Source: Lachnospiraceae bacterium
GTDB taxonomy: Bacteria > Bacillota > Clostridia > Lachnospirales > Lachnospiraceae
Direction: 5' to 3'
NCBI GenBank assembly: GCA_900765975.1
Contig: CAAFTS010000187.1
Span: forward strand, 1-25,899
DNA length: 25,899 bases
The notes beneath the pieces are model-generated. The model did not search any database. It saw only the letters and a list, made by a program, of their open reading frames with translations, and had not been told where the DNA came from. Shown piece by piece: positions 1 through 7,688 of this stretch; within the stretch, counting starts at the first letter, position 1; each line of letters starts with the position of its first letter. A program made the translations under genes and the position numbers.

Positions 1-88
1 AAAACTAAAGAACCGCCGTGTACCGAACGGTACGCACGGTGGTGTGAGAGGTCGGCTAATCAATTAATGGTTAGCCTCCTACTCGATT
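1..88 (+). mobile_element. 3' end of a group II intron (domains V and VI)
   Basis: Two adjacent RNA hairpins have the form of group II intron domains V and VI. Domain V: bases 13-20 pair with 35-42, then a two-base bulge (33-34), then 21-24 pair with 29-32 around a GAAC loop. Domain VI: 46-51 pairs with 78-84 leaving A81 unpaired, topped by GGCTAA (54-59) pairing with TTAGCC (71-76). A81 is the expected branch-point adenosine, and the following CTCGAT gives an intron end near 87-88, as expected for introns ending in AY. The intron-encoded reverse transcriptase and the 5' end would lie before position 1. The class is not certain from this fragment. Confidence 0.85.
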
Positions 89-114
89 GAAAAGAGGTAG
101 AATGGAAAATAATT

Positions 115-142
115 GAGCCGCCGGACAAAGGTCCGACGGCTC
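115..142 (-). terminator. Rho-independent terminator of the MMPL/heptad-repeat operon
   Basis: GAGCCG (115-120) pairs with CGGCTC (137-142), continuing through a mismatch into CGGAC/GTCCG around an AAAG loop. Read on the minus strand it is followed by AATTATTTT, whereas the plus-strand side has no T run, so it serves the minus-strand genes. It sits about 75 bases past the stop codon at 218 and about 27 bases from the intron end. Confidence 0.7.
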
Positions 143-217
143 GCATCATGATAAAGGATGTATACAGCGATGCCGAGTATCATCGCTGCATACAAAACAA
201 AATGGGGTTTATTCGAA

Positions 218-2584
218 TTACTCGGTTACAAATACAAATTTGACTTCGCCGTCCATATCATCGGCAATTCCGGAGAAGTTTTTGTAAGATCTGGAAGTAT
301 CAAGCATAGCGTTCGCTTTATCCAAAAGACCTTCGATATCTCCGCTGAATACATTGACTAGTTTTTGGATGCCTTCTTCATTAAACTGGATCATACCATC
401 GTTCAATTGTACTGCTCCATCATCCAGCTGTTTGACTCCGTCAATGAGCGCTCCGGAACCAGTTTGGAGAGTTCCGATTCCATTTGCGAGGGTATTGGCT
501 CCGATGTTTAAATCTCCGCTTCCGGAGGCTAGCTTGCCTGCTCCTGCATTCAGCAGATTTAATCCGGCTGCAAGACCATTTTCACCGTCTACACCTGCTA
601 AAAGTTGTGAAGTTCCGGCTTTTAATTGTGACACGCCGCCGGAGACTTGAGCGGTCAGACCATCTTTTCCATTTACAGCAGTGTTTAGCTGAGAAGCACC
701 GTCGCGAAGGCTGGAAACATTTTTATCCGGATCACCAATATTTAATGCAGCATCCAGTCGGGTAATGGCTGCCTGGATGGAAGGTGTTGTTTCGCTTCCG
801 GTACTTAAAGCGTCATCTATTTTTTTTGTAGATGCAATAATTCCGTTTTCAGAATGGAAAGCACCGTAAAGCTGTGTAACACCATCGGCCAATGTTGGAG
901 TGTCGCTGGATCCGGATTGGAATTGTGCATTTACAGCAGCAGTACCATCAGCTACTGTTTTGGCGCCGGCTGCAAGTGCGTCTGCTTTTGCAGAGAGTCC
1001 TTCTAGGGCTGCGTTGAGTTCGCTTGGTGCGTTTGTAGCAGCATCGCGGGTATCTTGCTCGGAAGCAAGTGTTGTGATGACAGCATTGATCGTATCTGCT
1101 GTGGTTTTATCTGTAATTGCACCGGAATCTAATAAGTTCTGCAAAGTCTGAATTTCATCTCGGCTGTCGGTTGAAGCGGATGTGGCAATATTCGCAGTTG
1201 AATTGGAAAGTCCCTTCAGAGCTGCAGCTAAAGCAGTTGCCCCATCAGAGACACCTGTTGCTCCGGTTGCTAACTCCGGAGTTTTTTGAGCAAGAGCCTG
1301 AACTCCACTGTGTACAGAGGAGATTCCGGCACCGGCTTGTGTCAAACCGTTATACAGTGCATGTGTGCCGGCGGTAATTTGATCAATACCAGTTTTTAAC
1401 GCGTGTGTTCCGTCAGCAACCTGGCCGATTCCGTTGTCGAGAGCACTGACACCGTTGGCAAGTGTCGGAAGATTAGAGGCTAAGCTGCCTTGCATTTGGG
1501 CAACGCCATTGTCTAAAGCCTGAACACCTGGGAGCAGTTCATTTGATACTTTGGAAGAAGCAGTGTTTAATCCACCTGATAATTCATCTGCACCATTTTT
1601 TAGTGTCTGCGTACCTGTGGCGAGAGAAGAACTTCCTGTTGCAAGTTGATTGATACCGTCTGTTAAGGTTCCAGAAGAAGAAAGCAGCGTGTCTAGACCT
1701 TCGCGAAGTTTGCCACTTCCGTCTACTAACTGGTTAGAAGCACTCTGCAGTTGGTTCATAGAGTCTTGCAAATCAGAGAGATTGTCAAAACTTTCTGTAT
1801 CCAGATCATTGAATAAAGAGTTTGTGGCAACTGTCATGCCTTCCACAGCTTCGTATTTTGTGACATCTGCTTCCACCTCAAAGTAATCAGGAATGTCCAG
1901 TTCATTGGTTCCGAGCATCTCGGAAACAGATGGAAGCCCCAGACCGATTGCAATTTCTTTTTCTCCATCGGAAAGTAATTTACCATTTGTGACAGTTACA
2001 TTTTTGAAAACAGCGCTGTCCAGCATTAGGCCAGTTGCCATCAGAAATGGAGTTTTTTCTTCTGCTTTTTCAGCAGAATTATTTTCATAGGTATATCGGA
2101 TGACAAGGTGTCCACTCTTTCCGACTAATTCAGAAGCGGACATTTGTTTGCCGTCCAGTGTATAGGTTACTTTTACAGCTACCGGAAGCGCCTTGGTAGT
2201 TGTACCCTGATAGCAAATATCTGCATCCGCAGTATTCCAAGTTAGCGTTCCGTTTTTAGAAGTGAATGTTTCATCACCCTTTACATTTTCGATATTCTGC
2301 AAGTCTGATTTGTCAGTAACATTTTTGATATCAGAAATATTTTTTAATTGGTCAGATACGGTTACTGCTTTGACAGTTCCATCTCCGTCAATTGTGGCAT
2401 AGACAGTCTCATCTTTATATGGTTTTGCATTGGAAACTGAGGTGGATGAGGATGTTTCTGTTGTTGTAGTTTTATTTACAGTATCGGCGGCGTATGCCGG
2501 AGCAGCCCAAGCTGTTAAGCCTGTAAGCAGTGTTCCGGTTAAAGTAACAATTGCCATTAATGTTCTAAATTCTTTATTTTTCAT
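218..2584 (-). CDS. Secreted xxxLxxG heptad-repeat protein (YhgE/Pip-related)
   Basis: 788-residue exported protein. A signal peptide is visible: charged MKNKEFR, a hydrophobic stretch at about 8-30, and a likely cut after AYA at residue 32. Residues about 40-260 form a non-repetitive domain. From about 270 to 745 the sequence is dominated by xxxLxxG heptads (for example LVDGSGKLREG and LANGIGTLQTG), the signature of YhgE/Pip-type proteins, which probably fold as long helical rods. Unlike YhgE/Pip itself, no C-terminal membrane segments are seen, so it may be released or held by a partner. It lies 63 bases after the MMPL transporter on the same strand with a strong AAGGAGG site, so the two are probably one operon and the proteins may work together in export across the envelope. 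The substrate is unknown. Confidence 0.8.
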   Translation of the reverse strand: MKNKEFRTLMAIVTLTGTLLTGLTAWAAPAYAADTVNKTTTTETSSSTSVSNAKPYKDETVYATIDGDGTVKAVTVSDQLKNISDIKNVTDKSDLQNIENVKGDETFTSKNGTLTWNTADADICYQGTTTKALPVAVKVTYTLDGKQMSASELVGKSGHLVIRYTYENNSAEKAEEKTPFLMATGLMLDSAVFKNVTVTNGKLLSDGEKEIAIGLGLPSVSEMLGTNELDIPDYFEVEADVTKYEAVEGMTVATNSLFNDLDTESFDNLSDLQDSMNQLQSASNQLVDGSGKLREGLDTLLSSSGTLTDGINQLATGSSSLATGTQTLKNGADELSGGLNTASSKVSNELLPGVQALDNGVAQMQGSLASNLPTLANGVSALDNGIGQVADGTHALKTGIDQITAGTHALYNGLTQAGAGISSVHSGVQALAQKTPELATGATGVSDGATALAAALKGLSNSTANIATSASTDSRDEIQTLQNLLDSGAITDKTTADTINAVITTLASEQDTRDAATNAPSELNAALEGLSAKADALAAGAKTVADGTAAVNAQFQSGSSDTPTLADGVTQLYGAFHSENGIIASTKKIDDALSTGSETTPSIQAAITRLDAALNIGDPDKNVSSLRDGASQLNTAVNGKDGLTAQVSGGVSQLKAGTSQLLAGVDGENGLAAGLNLLNAGAGKLASGSGDLNIGANTLANGIGTLQTGSGALIDGVKQLDDGAVQLNDGMIQFNEEGIQKLVNVFSGDIEGLLDKANAMLDTSRSYKNFSGIADDMDGEVKFVFVTE

Positions 2585-2647
2585 GGTAAAACCTCCTTGA
2601 ATTCATAAAATAGTGACGAAAAATGCAACGTGTTAATCGATTCGCAA

Positions 2648-4774
2648 CTATATAGTTGCAGTCGGATTGGTATCCAATTTTTTCGGTGTAGTATTGTTGG
2701 CATTTTTGATTGCCTGCTTCATACCGATTGTGGTTGCACAAATCAACCGGTCAAAAATATATAGCATTGACGGCAGTATGAAGATTACGACAAACATACT
2801 GATAATTGCACCACGTGCCATCAATGTACATAGTGCGGAGATCATATCGATGTCGGAATATAAACCAACACCGAATGTTGCTGCGAAGAATCCAAGTGCA
2901 GAAACGATAACTGAACTAATGGAAGTTGATACAGCAACCTGGATAGATTCGCGTTTTGCTTTTCCTTTGCAACGCTCTTTTTTGTAACGGGTTGTCATTA
3001 AGATTGCATAGTCTACAGTAGCGCCTAACTGGATTGTACCAATAACAATTGATGCGATAAATGGCATCTTCGTTCCTGTGAAATATGGGATACCGAGGTT
3101 GATGAAGATAGCAAACTCGATAACTGATACAAGGATTACAGGCAGGCTGAAGGATTTAAATACAAAGGCAATAATCAGGAAGACGGCAATAATGGAAATT
3201 GCACTTACTACTTTAAAGTCTTTGTCTGTGATGGTAATCAGATCCTTAGTACAAGGCGCTTCCCCGATCAGCATTGCGTTGTTATCGTATTTTTTAATGA
3301 TATTGTTTAATTCGTTACATTGCTTATTGACTTCATTTGTAGCTGCTTTGTATTCAGACTGTACCAGCATCAGTTGCCAGTCGCCTTTTTTCAGTGTTTC
3401 CGTCAGTTCTTCCGGAACAACACTTCGTGGAATGGAAGAACCAAGGATGCTGTCCAGACCAAGAGCGAATTTTACTCCTTTTACATCTGACATTTCATTG
3501 AGCATTGCTTTTGCATCCTTTGCGGATAAATCTGCGTCAGCAAGTACCATGTGAGTAGCATTCATATCAAAGGTATCGGCCAGTTTTTCATTTGCCTTGA
3601 TACTGTCCAGGTACTTCGGCAATGTGGCGTCTAAGTTGTAATAAACTTCTGCTTTTGTATAGCCCCAGAAAGCCGGAATCAGAAGGATACAAAAAGTTGC
3701 GACAAAAACTTTAAAATGTTTTGTAATAAATTTTGCAGGCTTTTCCATGCTTGGCATAACGGAACGATGCATTGTCTTTTCAATTGCCTTATCAAATATC
3801 AGTAACATAGAAGGTAAAATTGTTACACAGCTGAGAACTCCAAAGACAACACCTTTTGCCATAACAATTCCAAGGTCTTTTCCGAGGGTAAAGCTCATAA
3901 AGCAAAGTGCGATAAATCCGGCAACGGTTGTAGTAGAACTTCCTACTACAGAAGAAAATGTGTTGGAAATCGCATGTGCCATCGCACGATTTTTATCTCC
4001 TGGGAAGCGTTTCTGATTTTCTTGATAGCTGTGCCAGAGGAAAATCGAGTAGTCCATCGTAACACCAAGCTGTAAAACAGCGCTCAATGCTTTTGTAATA
4101 TAAGATATTTCTCCAAGAAAATAATTGGTTCCCATGTTGTACAGGATTGCCATTCCGATACTGATCATAAAGAATACCGGAAGGAGCCAGCTGTCCATAA
4201 ATATTGCAAGAATAATACAGCAGAGAATGACAGCGATTAATACGTAGATCGGTGTTTCTTTTTCCGCCAGATTCTTAATGTCTGTTACAACAGAAGACAT
4301 GCTGCTCAAGAAACATTGCTTACCGGTTACCTGACGGATTTCTCCGATGGCGTCGATCGTACTGTCAGCCGAAGTAGTATCGTCAAAGAAAATAGCCATT
4401 AGTGTTGCATCATCTTTATAAAATATTTCCTTCATATTAGAAGGCAGTGCTGAAATTGGAACAGATGTGTCAACAAGTGAGTCGTACCAGATGACCTCTG
4501 CAACTCCATCGACCTGCTCAATTTTCTTTTTTACTTCGGTGACCTCTTTCGTGGTCATGCCTTCTACGACTTCCATCGCAAAAGCACCTTTTCCGAAATC
4601 ATCCTTTAAAATCTCCTGACCTTTCATTGTGTCGATGTTGTCAGGCAGATAGTAAAGAATATCATAGTTTACTCTTGTGTTTAAAAACCCCAGTGCGGAA
4701 GGAATGAGGAGTAAAATACCAAGAATTAGAATCGGAATTCTGTATTTTACAATCTTCTTACCAGCCTTTATCAT
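2648..4774 (-). CDS. MMPL/RND-family transporter
   Basis: 708-residue membrane protein with the two-fold repeated layout of the MMPL branch of the RND superfamily. TM1 is at about 13-30, an outer loop at about 35-172, a TM cluster at about 175-325, TM7 at about 354-371, a second outer loop at about 375-520, and a second TM cluster at about 522-690. Each half holds an Asp-Tyr pair, D241-Y242 in GVTMDYS and D588-Y589 in GATVDYA, matching the proton-relay DY pairs of mycobacterial MmpL3. It therefore probably exports a lipid or amphipathic compound using proton motive force. The start is supported by AAAGGAGG upstream. Expression is probably controlled by the divergent TetR protein through the palindromes at 4849-4939. 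Confidence 0.9.
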   Translation of the reverse strand: MIKAGKKIVKYRIPILILGILLLIPSALGFLNTRVNYDILYYLPDNIDTMKGQEILKDDFGKGAFAMEVVEGMTTKEVTEVKKKIEQVDGVAEVIWYDSLVDTSVPISALPSNMKEIFYKDDATLMAIFFDDTTSADSTIDAIGEIRQVTGKQCFLSSMSSVVTDIKNLAEKETPIYVLIAVILCCIILAIFMDSWLLPVFFMISIGMAILYNMGTNYFLGEISYITKALSAVLQLGVTMDYSIFLWHSYQENQKRFPGDKNRAMAHAISNTFSSVVGSSTTTVAGFIALCFMSFTLGKDLGIVMAKGVVFGVLSCVTILPSMLLIFDKAIEKTMHRSVMPSMEKPAKFITKHFKVFVATFCILLIPAFWGYTKAEVYYNLDATLPKYLDSIKANEKLADTFDMNATHMVLADADLSAKDAKAMLNEMSDVKGVKFALGLDSILGSSIPRSVVPEELTETLKKGDWQLMLVQSEYKAATNEVNKQCNELNNIIKKYDNNAMLIGEAPCTKDLITITDKDFKVVSAISIIAVFLIIAFVFKSFSLPVILVSVIEFAIFINLGIPYFTGTKMPFIASIVIGTIQLGATVDYAILMTTRYKKERCKGKAKRESIQVAVSTSISSVIVSALGFFAATFGVGLYSDIDMISALCTLMARGAIISMFVVIFILPSMLYIFDRLICATTIGMKQAIKNANNTTPKKLDTNPTATI

Positions 4775-4848
4775 GTATGATTCCTCCTTTAAATAATAGT
4801 TTTCCGCTGTGTCATTTCCTTATAGTATATGTTACTGAAATATTGAAA

Positions 4849-4861
4849 TGACTAACGGTCA
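4849..4861. promoter_or_regulatory. Candidate TetR operator O1
   Basis: TGACTAACGGTCA is a TGAC-N5-GTCA palindrome matching the two others at 4894 and 4927. It lies downstream of the predicted MMPL promoter, within its leader, where bound repressor could block transcription. Confidence 0.6.
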
Positions 4862-4878
4862 TTTTGTTTACGCAGAAC

Positions 4879-4907
4879 ACTATATAATAAAAATGACCAA
4901 AAGTCAA
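4879..4907 (-). promoter_or_regulatory. Promoter of the MMPL/heptad-repeat operon
   Basis: On the minus strand TTGACT (4902-4907) and TATAGT (4879-4884) are separated by exactly 17 bases. The -35 element overlaps the palindrome at 4894-4906, so a TetR dimer there would exclude RNA polymerase. Confidence 0.7.
4894..4906. promoter_or_regulatory. Candidate TetR operator O2
   Basis: TGACCAAAAGTCA is a TGAC-N5-GTCA palindrome. It is part of the left arm (4889-4908) of a perfect 20-base inverted repeat whose right arm is 4925-4944, and it covers the -35 of the transporter promoter. Confidence 0.7.
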
Positions 4908-4925
4908 TATTTTTATAAAAGAAAA

Positions 4926-4954
4926 TTGACTTTTGGTCATTTTTGAATTATACT
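4926..4954 (+). promoter_or_regulatory. Promoter of the TetR gene
   Basis: TTGACT (4926-4931) and TATACT (4949-4954) are separated by 17 bases. The -35 overlaps the palindrome at 4927-4939, indicating autoregulation. Transcription would start near 4961, which excludes any start codon before that point. Confidence 0.7.
4927..4939. promoter_or_regulatory. Candidate TetR operator O3
   Basis: TGACTTTTGGTCA is the exact reverse complement of operator O2, placed 33 bases away centre to centre, and covers the -35 of the tetR-type promoter. Confidence 0.7.
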
Positions 4955-5019
4955 ATGGAAAATGTAAGGATAATATAGTAAAATTTATTCTAGTGTCACA
5001 GATGAGGAAGGGATTTGTT

Positions 5020-5655
5020 ATGGGAAAGGTAGAGGAAAATAAGATACAGAAATTAAATGCTCTGCTTCGAAGTTCATATGACTTGTTTATCACAAAGGGA
5101 ATCGCACAAACTTCGATTCATGATATCGTTCAGAGGGCGGGAGTGGCGAAAGGAACTTTTTATCTTTATTTTAAGGATAAATATGAGATTCGCGACCGAT
5201 TGATAGTAAGAACAGCGGAAAAACTTTTTCTTAGTGCATATAAGGCGACGCAGAAAGCAGAGTTTGATGCAAAAGATGAAGCGCAGCTTTTTGAGGATAA
5301 GACGATTTATCTGATTGATTATGTTCTGGATGAATTGCAGAAAAATAAATTGGTGCTTCAGTTTTTGTCTAAGAATCTGAGTCGGGGGTTCTTTCATTTG
5401 GCGTTGGAATCGCATGAGTATGGCTCAGATGAAAAATTGATAGATTATTATTATAAGGTATTGGAAGAGATACCGGCTGTTCATTTGCGTAACCCGGAGA
5501 TTATGTTGTTTTTGATCGTAGAGCTGGCGAGTTCTGCATCATTTAGTACGATTCTGGAAAATGATCCGATTAGTTTTGAAAAGTTAAAACCAGAGTTGTA
5601 TGATGCGATTCGAGCGATTATCCGAAGTCATATAATTTTAGAAGAAAATGAATAA
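5020..5655 (+). CDS. TetR/AcrR-family repressor, likely regulator of the MMPL operon
   Basis: 211-residue regulator. Residues about 8-55 form the TetR DNA-binding domain, including SIHDIVQRAGVAKGTFYLYF, the usual helix-turn-helix with its GTFYLYF end. The C-terminal 150 residues are helical ligand-binding and dimerisation sequence with no clear specificity. The reading frame stays open back to a TTG at 4933, but that lies inside the predicted promoter. The ATG at 5020, preceded by GAGGAAGGGA, fits the family length. It is divergent from the transporter operon and shares a control region holding three TGAC-N5-GTCA palindromes, so it most likely represses both itself and the pump until a ligand binds. 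Confidence 0.9.
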   Translation: MGKVEENKIQKLNALLRSSYDLFITKGIAQTSIHDIVQRAGVAKGTFYLYFKDKYEIRDRLIVRTAEKLFLSAYKATQKAEFDAKDEAQLFEDKTIYLIDYVLDELQKNKLVLQFLSKNLSRGFFHLALESHEYGSDEKLIDYYYKVLEEIPAVHLRNPEIMLFLIVELASSASFSTILENDPISFEKLKPELYDAIRAIIRSHIILEENE

Positions 5656-5684
5656 TACTGTTCATAGAATAGAGAAGATAGAAG

Positions 5685-5717
5685 GAGTGTAATTTCAGAG
5701 GGGATTACGCTCTTTTT
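5685..5717 (+). terminator. Rho-independent terminator after the TetR gene
   Basis: GAGTGTAAT (5685-5693) pairs with ATTACGCTC (5704-5712), allowing one G-T pair, and is followed directly by TTTTT. Confidence 0.8.
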
Positions 5718-5718
5718 G

Positions 5719-5747
5719 TTGACATTTATTTCTTTTATAAATATAAT
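5719..5747 (+). promoter_or_regulatory. Consensus sigma-A promoter of the marR-MATE operon
   Basis: TTGACA (5719-5724) and TATAAT (5742-5747) are both perfect consensus boxes with a 17-base spacer. The promoter starts right after the preceding terminator. Such a strong promoter next to a palindrome suggests that it is normally held repressed. Confidence 0.85.
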
Positions 5748-5780
5748 AGTTCTGAAAAGAACGGTTTTATTTAGAACTAT
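5746..5780. promoter_or_regulatory. Candidate MarR operator (nested inverted repeats)
   Basis: ATAGTTCT (5746-5753) and AGAACTAT (5773-5780) are perfect inverted arms. The left arm also forms a tighter palindrome with AGAAC at 5757-5761 (GTTCT-N4-AGAAC). The element overlaps the last bases of the -10 box and the start site, where the downstream MarR protein could block its own promoter. Confidence 0.6.
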
Positions 5781-5822
5781 ATAAAAAGCGGAGAGCTATA
5801 CGGGGAGGAAAGGAAGCAGTTT

Positions 5823-6266
5823 ATGAAACGAACGGCAGATACATTATTATTGATGCGGGGAATCAGTAAATTTTATGATACTTTTTTAGAGGAACCCAGA
5901 AGGAGGCATTCGCTTTCGCAGATTGAAGTGAAAATTCTTAGTTTTTTGAGTAACAATCCGGATAAGGATACGGCAGCAGAAATTTCCTATATTCGAATGC
6001 TGCCTAAGGGGAATGTTTCTCAAGCTGTAGATGCTTTGATTAAAAAAGGGTTCATTCTTAGAATAATAGATGAACATGATAAACGAAAGTATCATTTGAA
6101 ATTAACAGAGAAGTCTGTAGAGATTACTGAGGATATTAATCAGGCAAATGATGCGTATGTGGAATATGTGTATCAAGGATTTTCAGCGGAAGAGATGGAA
6201 TTGTATATGCAGATGAATCAGAAAATTTTGAAAAATGTTTTGAAAGGACTGGAGGTAAAACTTTAA
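5823..6266 (+). CDS. MarR-family transcriptional regulator
   Basis: 147-residue winged-helix regulator of typical MarR length. The core reads EVKILSFLSNNPDKDTAAEI, then MLPKGNVSQAVDALIKKGFI (recognition helix), then RIIDEHDKRKYHLKLTEK, the wing with the D-x-R/K signature. The long terminal helices would form the dimer interface. The start follows GGGGAGGAAAGGA. It is co-directional with the MATE pump, whose start lies only 2 bases after this stop codon, so it is probably a MepR-like autorepressor that also controls the pump. Confidence 0.9.
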   Translation: MKRTADTLLLMRGISKFYDTFLEEPRRRHSLSQIEVKILSFLSNNPDKDTAAEISYIRMLPKGNVSQAVDALIKKGFILRIIDEHDKRKYHLKLTEKSVEITEDINQANDAYVEYVYQGFSAEEMELYMQMNQKILKNVLKGLEVKL

Positions 6267-6268
6267 GT

Positions 6269-7627
6269 ATGAAAGAAAATAATTTCTTGGGAACGGAGCC
6301 TATTGGGAAATTGCTTTTTAAGCTTGCGGTTCCGACGGTAATTGCGCAATTGATCAATATGTTTTATAACATTGTGGATCGAATTTATATCGGACATATT
6401 CCGGAGGATGGAGCATTGGCGCTTACAGGCGTGGGAGTATGTCTGCCATTGATTATGATTATTTCTGCATTTGCCGCGCTGGTAAGCAGCGGGGGAGCTC
6501 CGAGAGCCAGTATTTTCATGGGAAAGGGAGAGAAGGAAAATGCAGAAAAAACACTGGGAAACTGTTTTATGGCGCAGATTATCGCATCTTGTATTCTGAC
6601 GGTGGTGTTGTTGATTTGGAATCGAAATTTTTTGATGGCGTTTGGTGCGAGTGAGAATACGATAGAATATAGTGTTTCGTATATGAACATTTATGCGATT
6701 GGTACAATTTTTGTACAGCTTACATTAGGAATGAATGCATTTATTACAGCACAAGGATTTGCGAAAATCGGGATGCTTTCGGTGATGATCGGGGCGGTGA
6801 CGAATATTGTGCTTGATCCAATCTTGATTTTTGGGTTCCGGATGGGAGTACAAGGCGCAGCGTTGGCTACTATTATTTCTCAGGCGATTTCCTGTATCTG
6901 GGTGTTACATTTTTTATTTGGAGAGAAAACACAATTAAAGATTCAGAAGAAATATATGAAGTTAGAAAGAAAAATCTTGCTTCCAAGTATCGCACTCGGA
7001 ACTGCAACATTTATTATGCAGTCCAGTGAGAGCGTGATTTCAGTTTGTTTTAATTCTTCTCTATTGAAATATGGAGGGGATATTGCGGTAGGTGCGATGA
7101 CAATTTTGACAAGTGTGATGCAGTTTGCTATGCTTCCGTTGCAGGGACTTGGACAGGGAGCACAGCCGATTATCAGTTACAATTATGGTGCAAAAAATGC
7201 GGAGCGTGTAAAGGCGGCTTATAAGCTCCTATTAAAGACAAGTTTAGGGTATGTATTTGTATTATGGGCGTTGGTGATGCTTGTACCAGGAGCATTTTCT
7301 GCAATGTTTACATCAGATGTGGAGCTAATTGCATTTACAAAGACAGCATTACGCATTTATCTGGCAGTGTTGTTTATTTTTGGAATCCAGATGGCATGCC
7401 AGATGACGTTTACATCTTTAGGAAATGCAAAATCTTCTATTGTAGTAGCGGTTATGAGAAAATTTGTATTGTTGATTCCACTGATTTATATTATGCCAGC
7501 CGTTTTTAAGGAAAATCAAGTGATGGCTGTTTACTTGGCCGAACCGGTAGCGGATTTTCTGGCAGTGACATTTACCGCGATTTTGTTTTCGATACAGTTT
7601 AAAAAGGCTTTGCAGAAGATAGCATAA
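6269..7627 (+). CDS. MATE-family multidrug efflux pump (MepA-like)
   Basis: 452-residue integral membrane protein with about 12 hydrophobic segments and the internal two-fold symmetry of MATE transporters. The N-terminus GKLLFKLAVPTVIAQLINMF and the following IVDRIYIGHI motif are typical of the MepA/NorM-like group, as is GLGQGAQPIISYNYGA at about residues 291-306, where the second half begins. These pumps export cationic drugs and dyes in exchange for Na+ or H+. The start codon follows a GGAGG placed inside the end of the marR gene, so translation is closely linked. The marR-MATE pair mirrors the mepR-mepA arrangement known from staphylococci. The actual substrate cannot be told from sequence. 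Confidence 0.92.
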   Translation: MKENNFLGTEPIGKLLFKLAVPTVIAQLINMFYNIVDRIYIGHIPEDGALALTGVGVCLPLIMIISAFAALVSSGGAPRASIFMGKGEKENAEKTLGNCFMAQIIASCILTVVLLIWNRNFLMAFGASENTIEYSVSYMNIYAIGTIFVQLTLGMNAFITAQGFAKIGMLSVMIGAVTNIVLDPILIFGFRMGVQGAALATIISQAISCIWVLHFLFGEKTQLKIQKKYMKLERKILLPSIALGTATFIMQSSESVISVCFNSSLLKYGGDIAVGAMTILTSVMQFAMLPLQGLGQGAQPIISYNYGAKNAERVKAAYKLLLKTSLGYVFVLWALVMLVPGAFSAMFTSDVELIAFTKTALRIYLAVLFIFGIQMACQMTFTSLGNAKSSIVVAVMRKFVLLIPLIYIMPAVFKENQVMAVYLAEPVADFLAVTFTAILFSIQFKKALQKIA

Positions 7628-7635
7628 GGAATAAG

Positions 7636-7680
7636 AAAAAGTGAGATGTTCCCTTTGATTTGTGGAATATCTCACTTTTT
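7636..7680. terminator. Bidirectional terminator between the MATE pump and the dehydratase operon
   Basis: AAAAAGTGAGAT (7636-7647) pairs with ATCTCACTTTTT (7669-7680), extended by TTCC/GGAA inside. The A run on one side and the T run on the other let it stop transcription from both converging operons. Confidence 0.85.
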
Positions 7681-7688
7681 GTATTGGT

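Noticed and set aside
158..2090. Several plus-strand open frames over the heptad-repeat gene
   Set aside because: They are opposite-strand shadows of a repetitive gene with a strong ribosome binding site and signal peptide on the minus strand.
4933..5019. Longer TetR protein starting at the TTG at 4933
   Set aside because: This start lies inside the -35/operator region and upstream of the predicted transcription start; the added residues do not resemble the TetR family.
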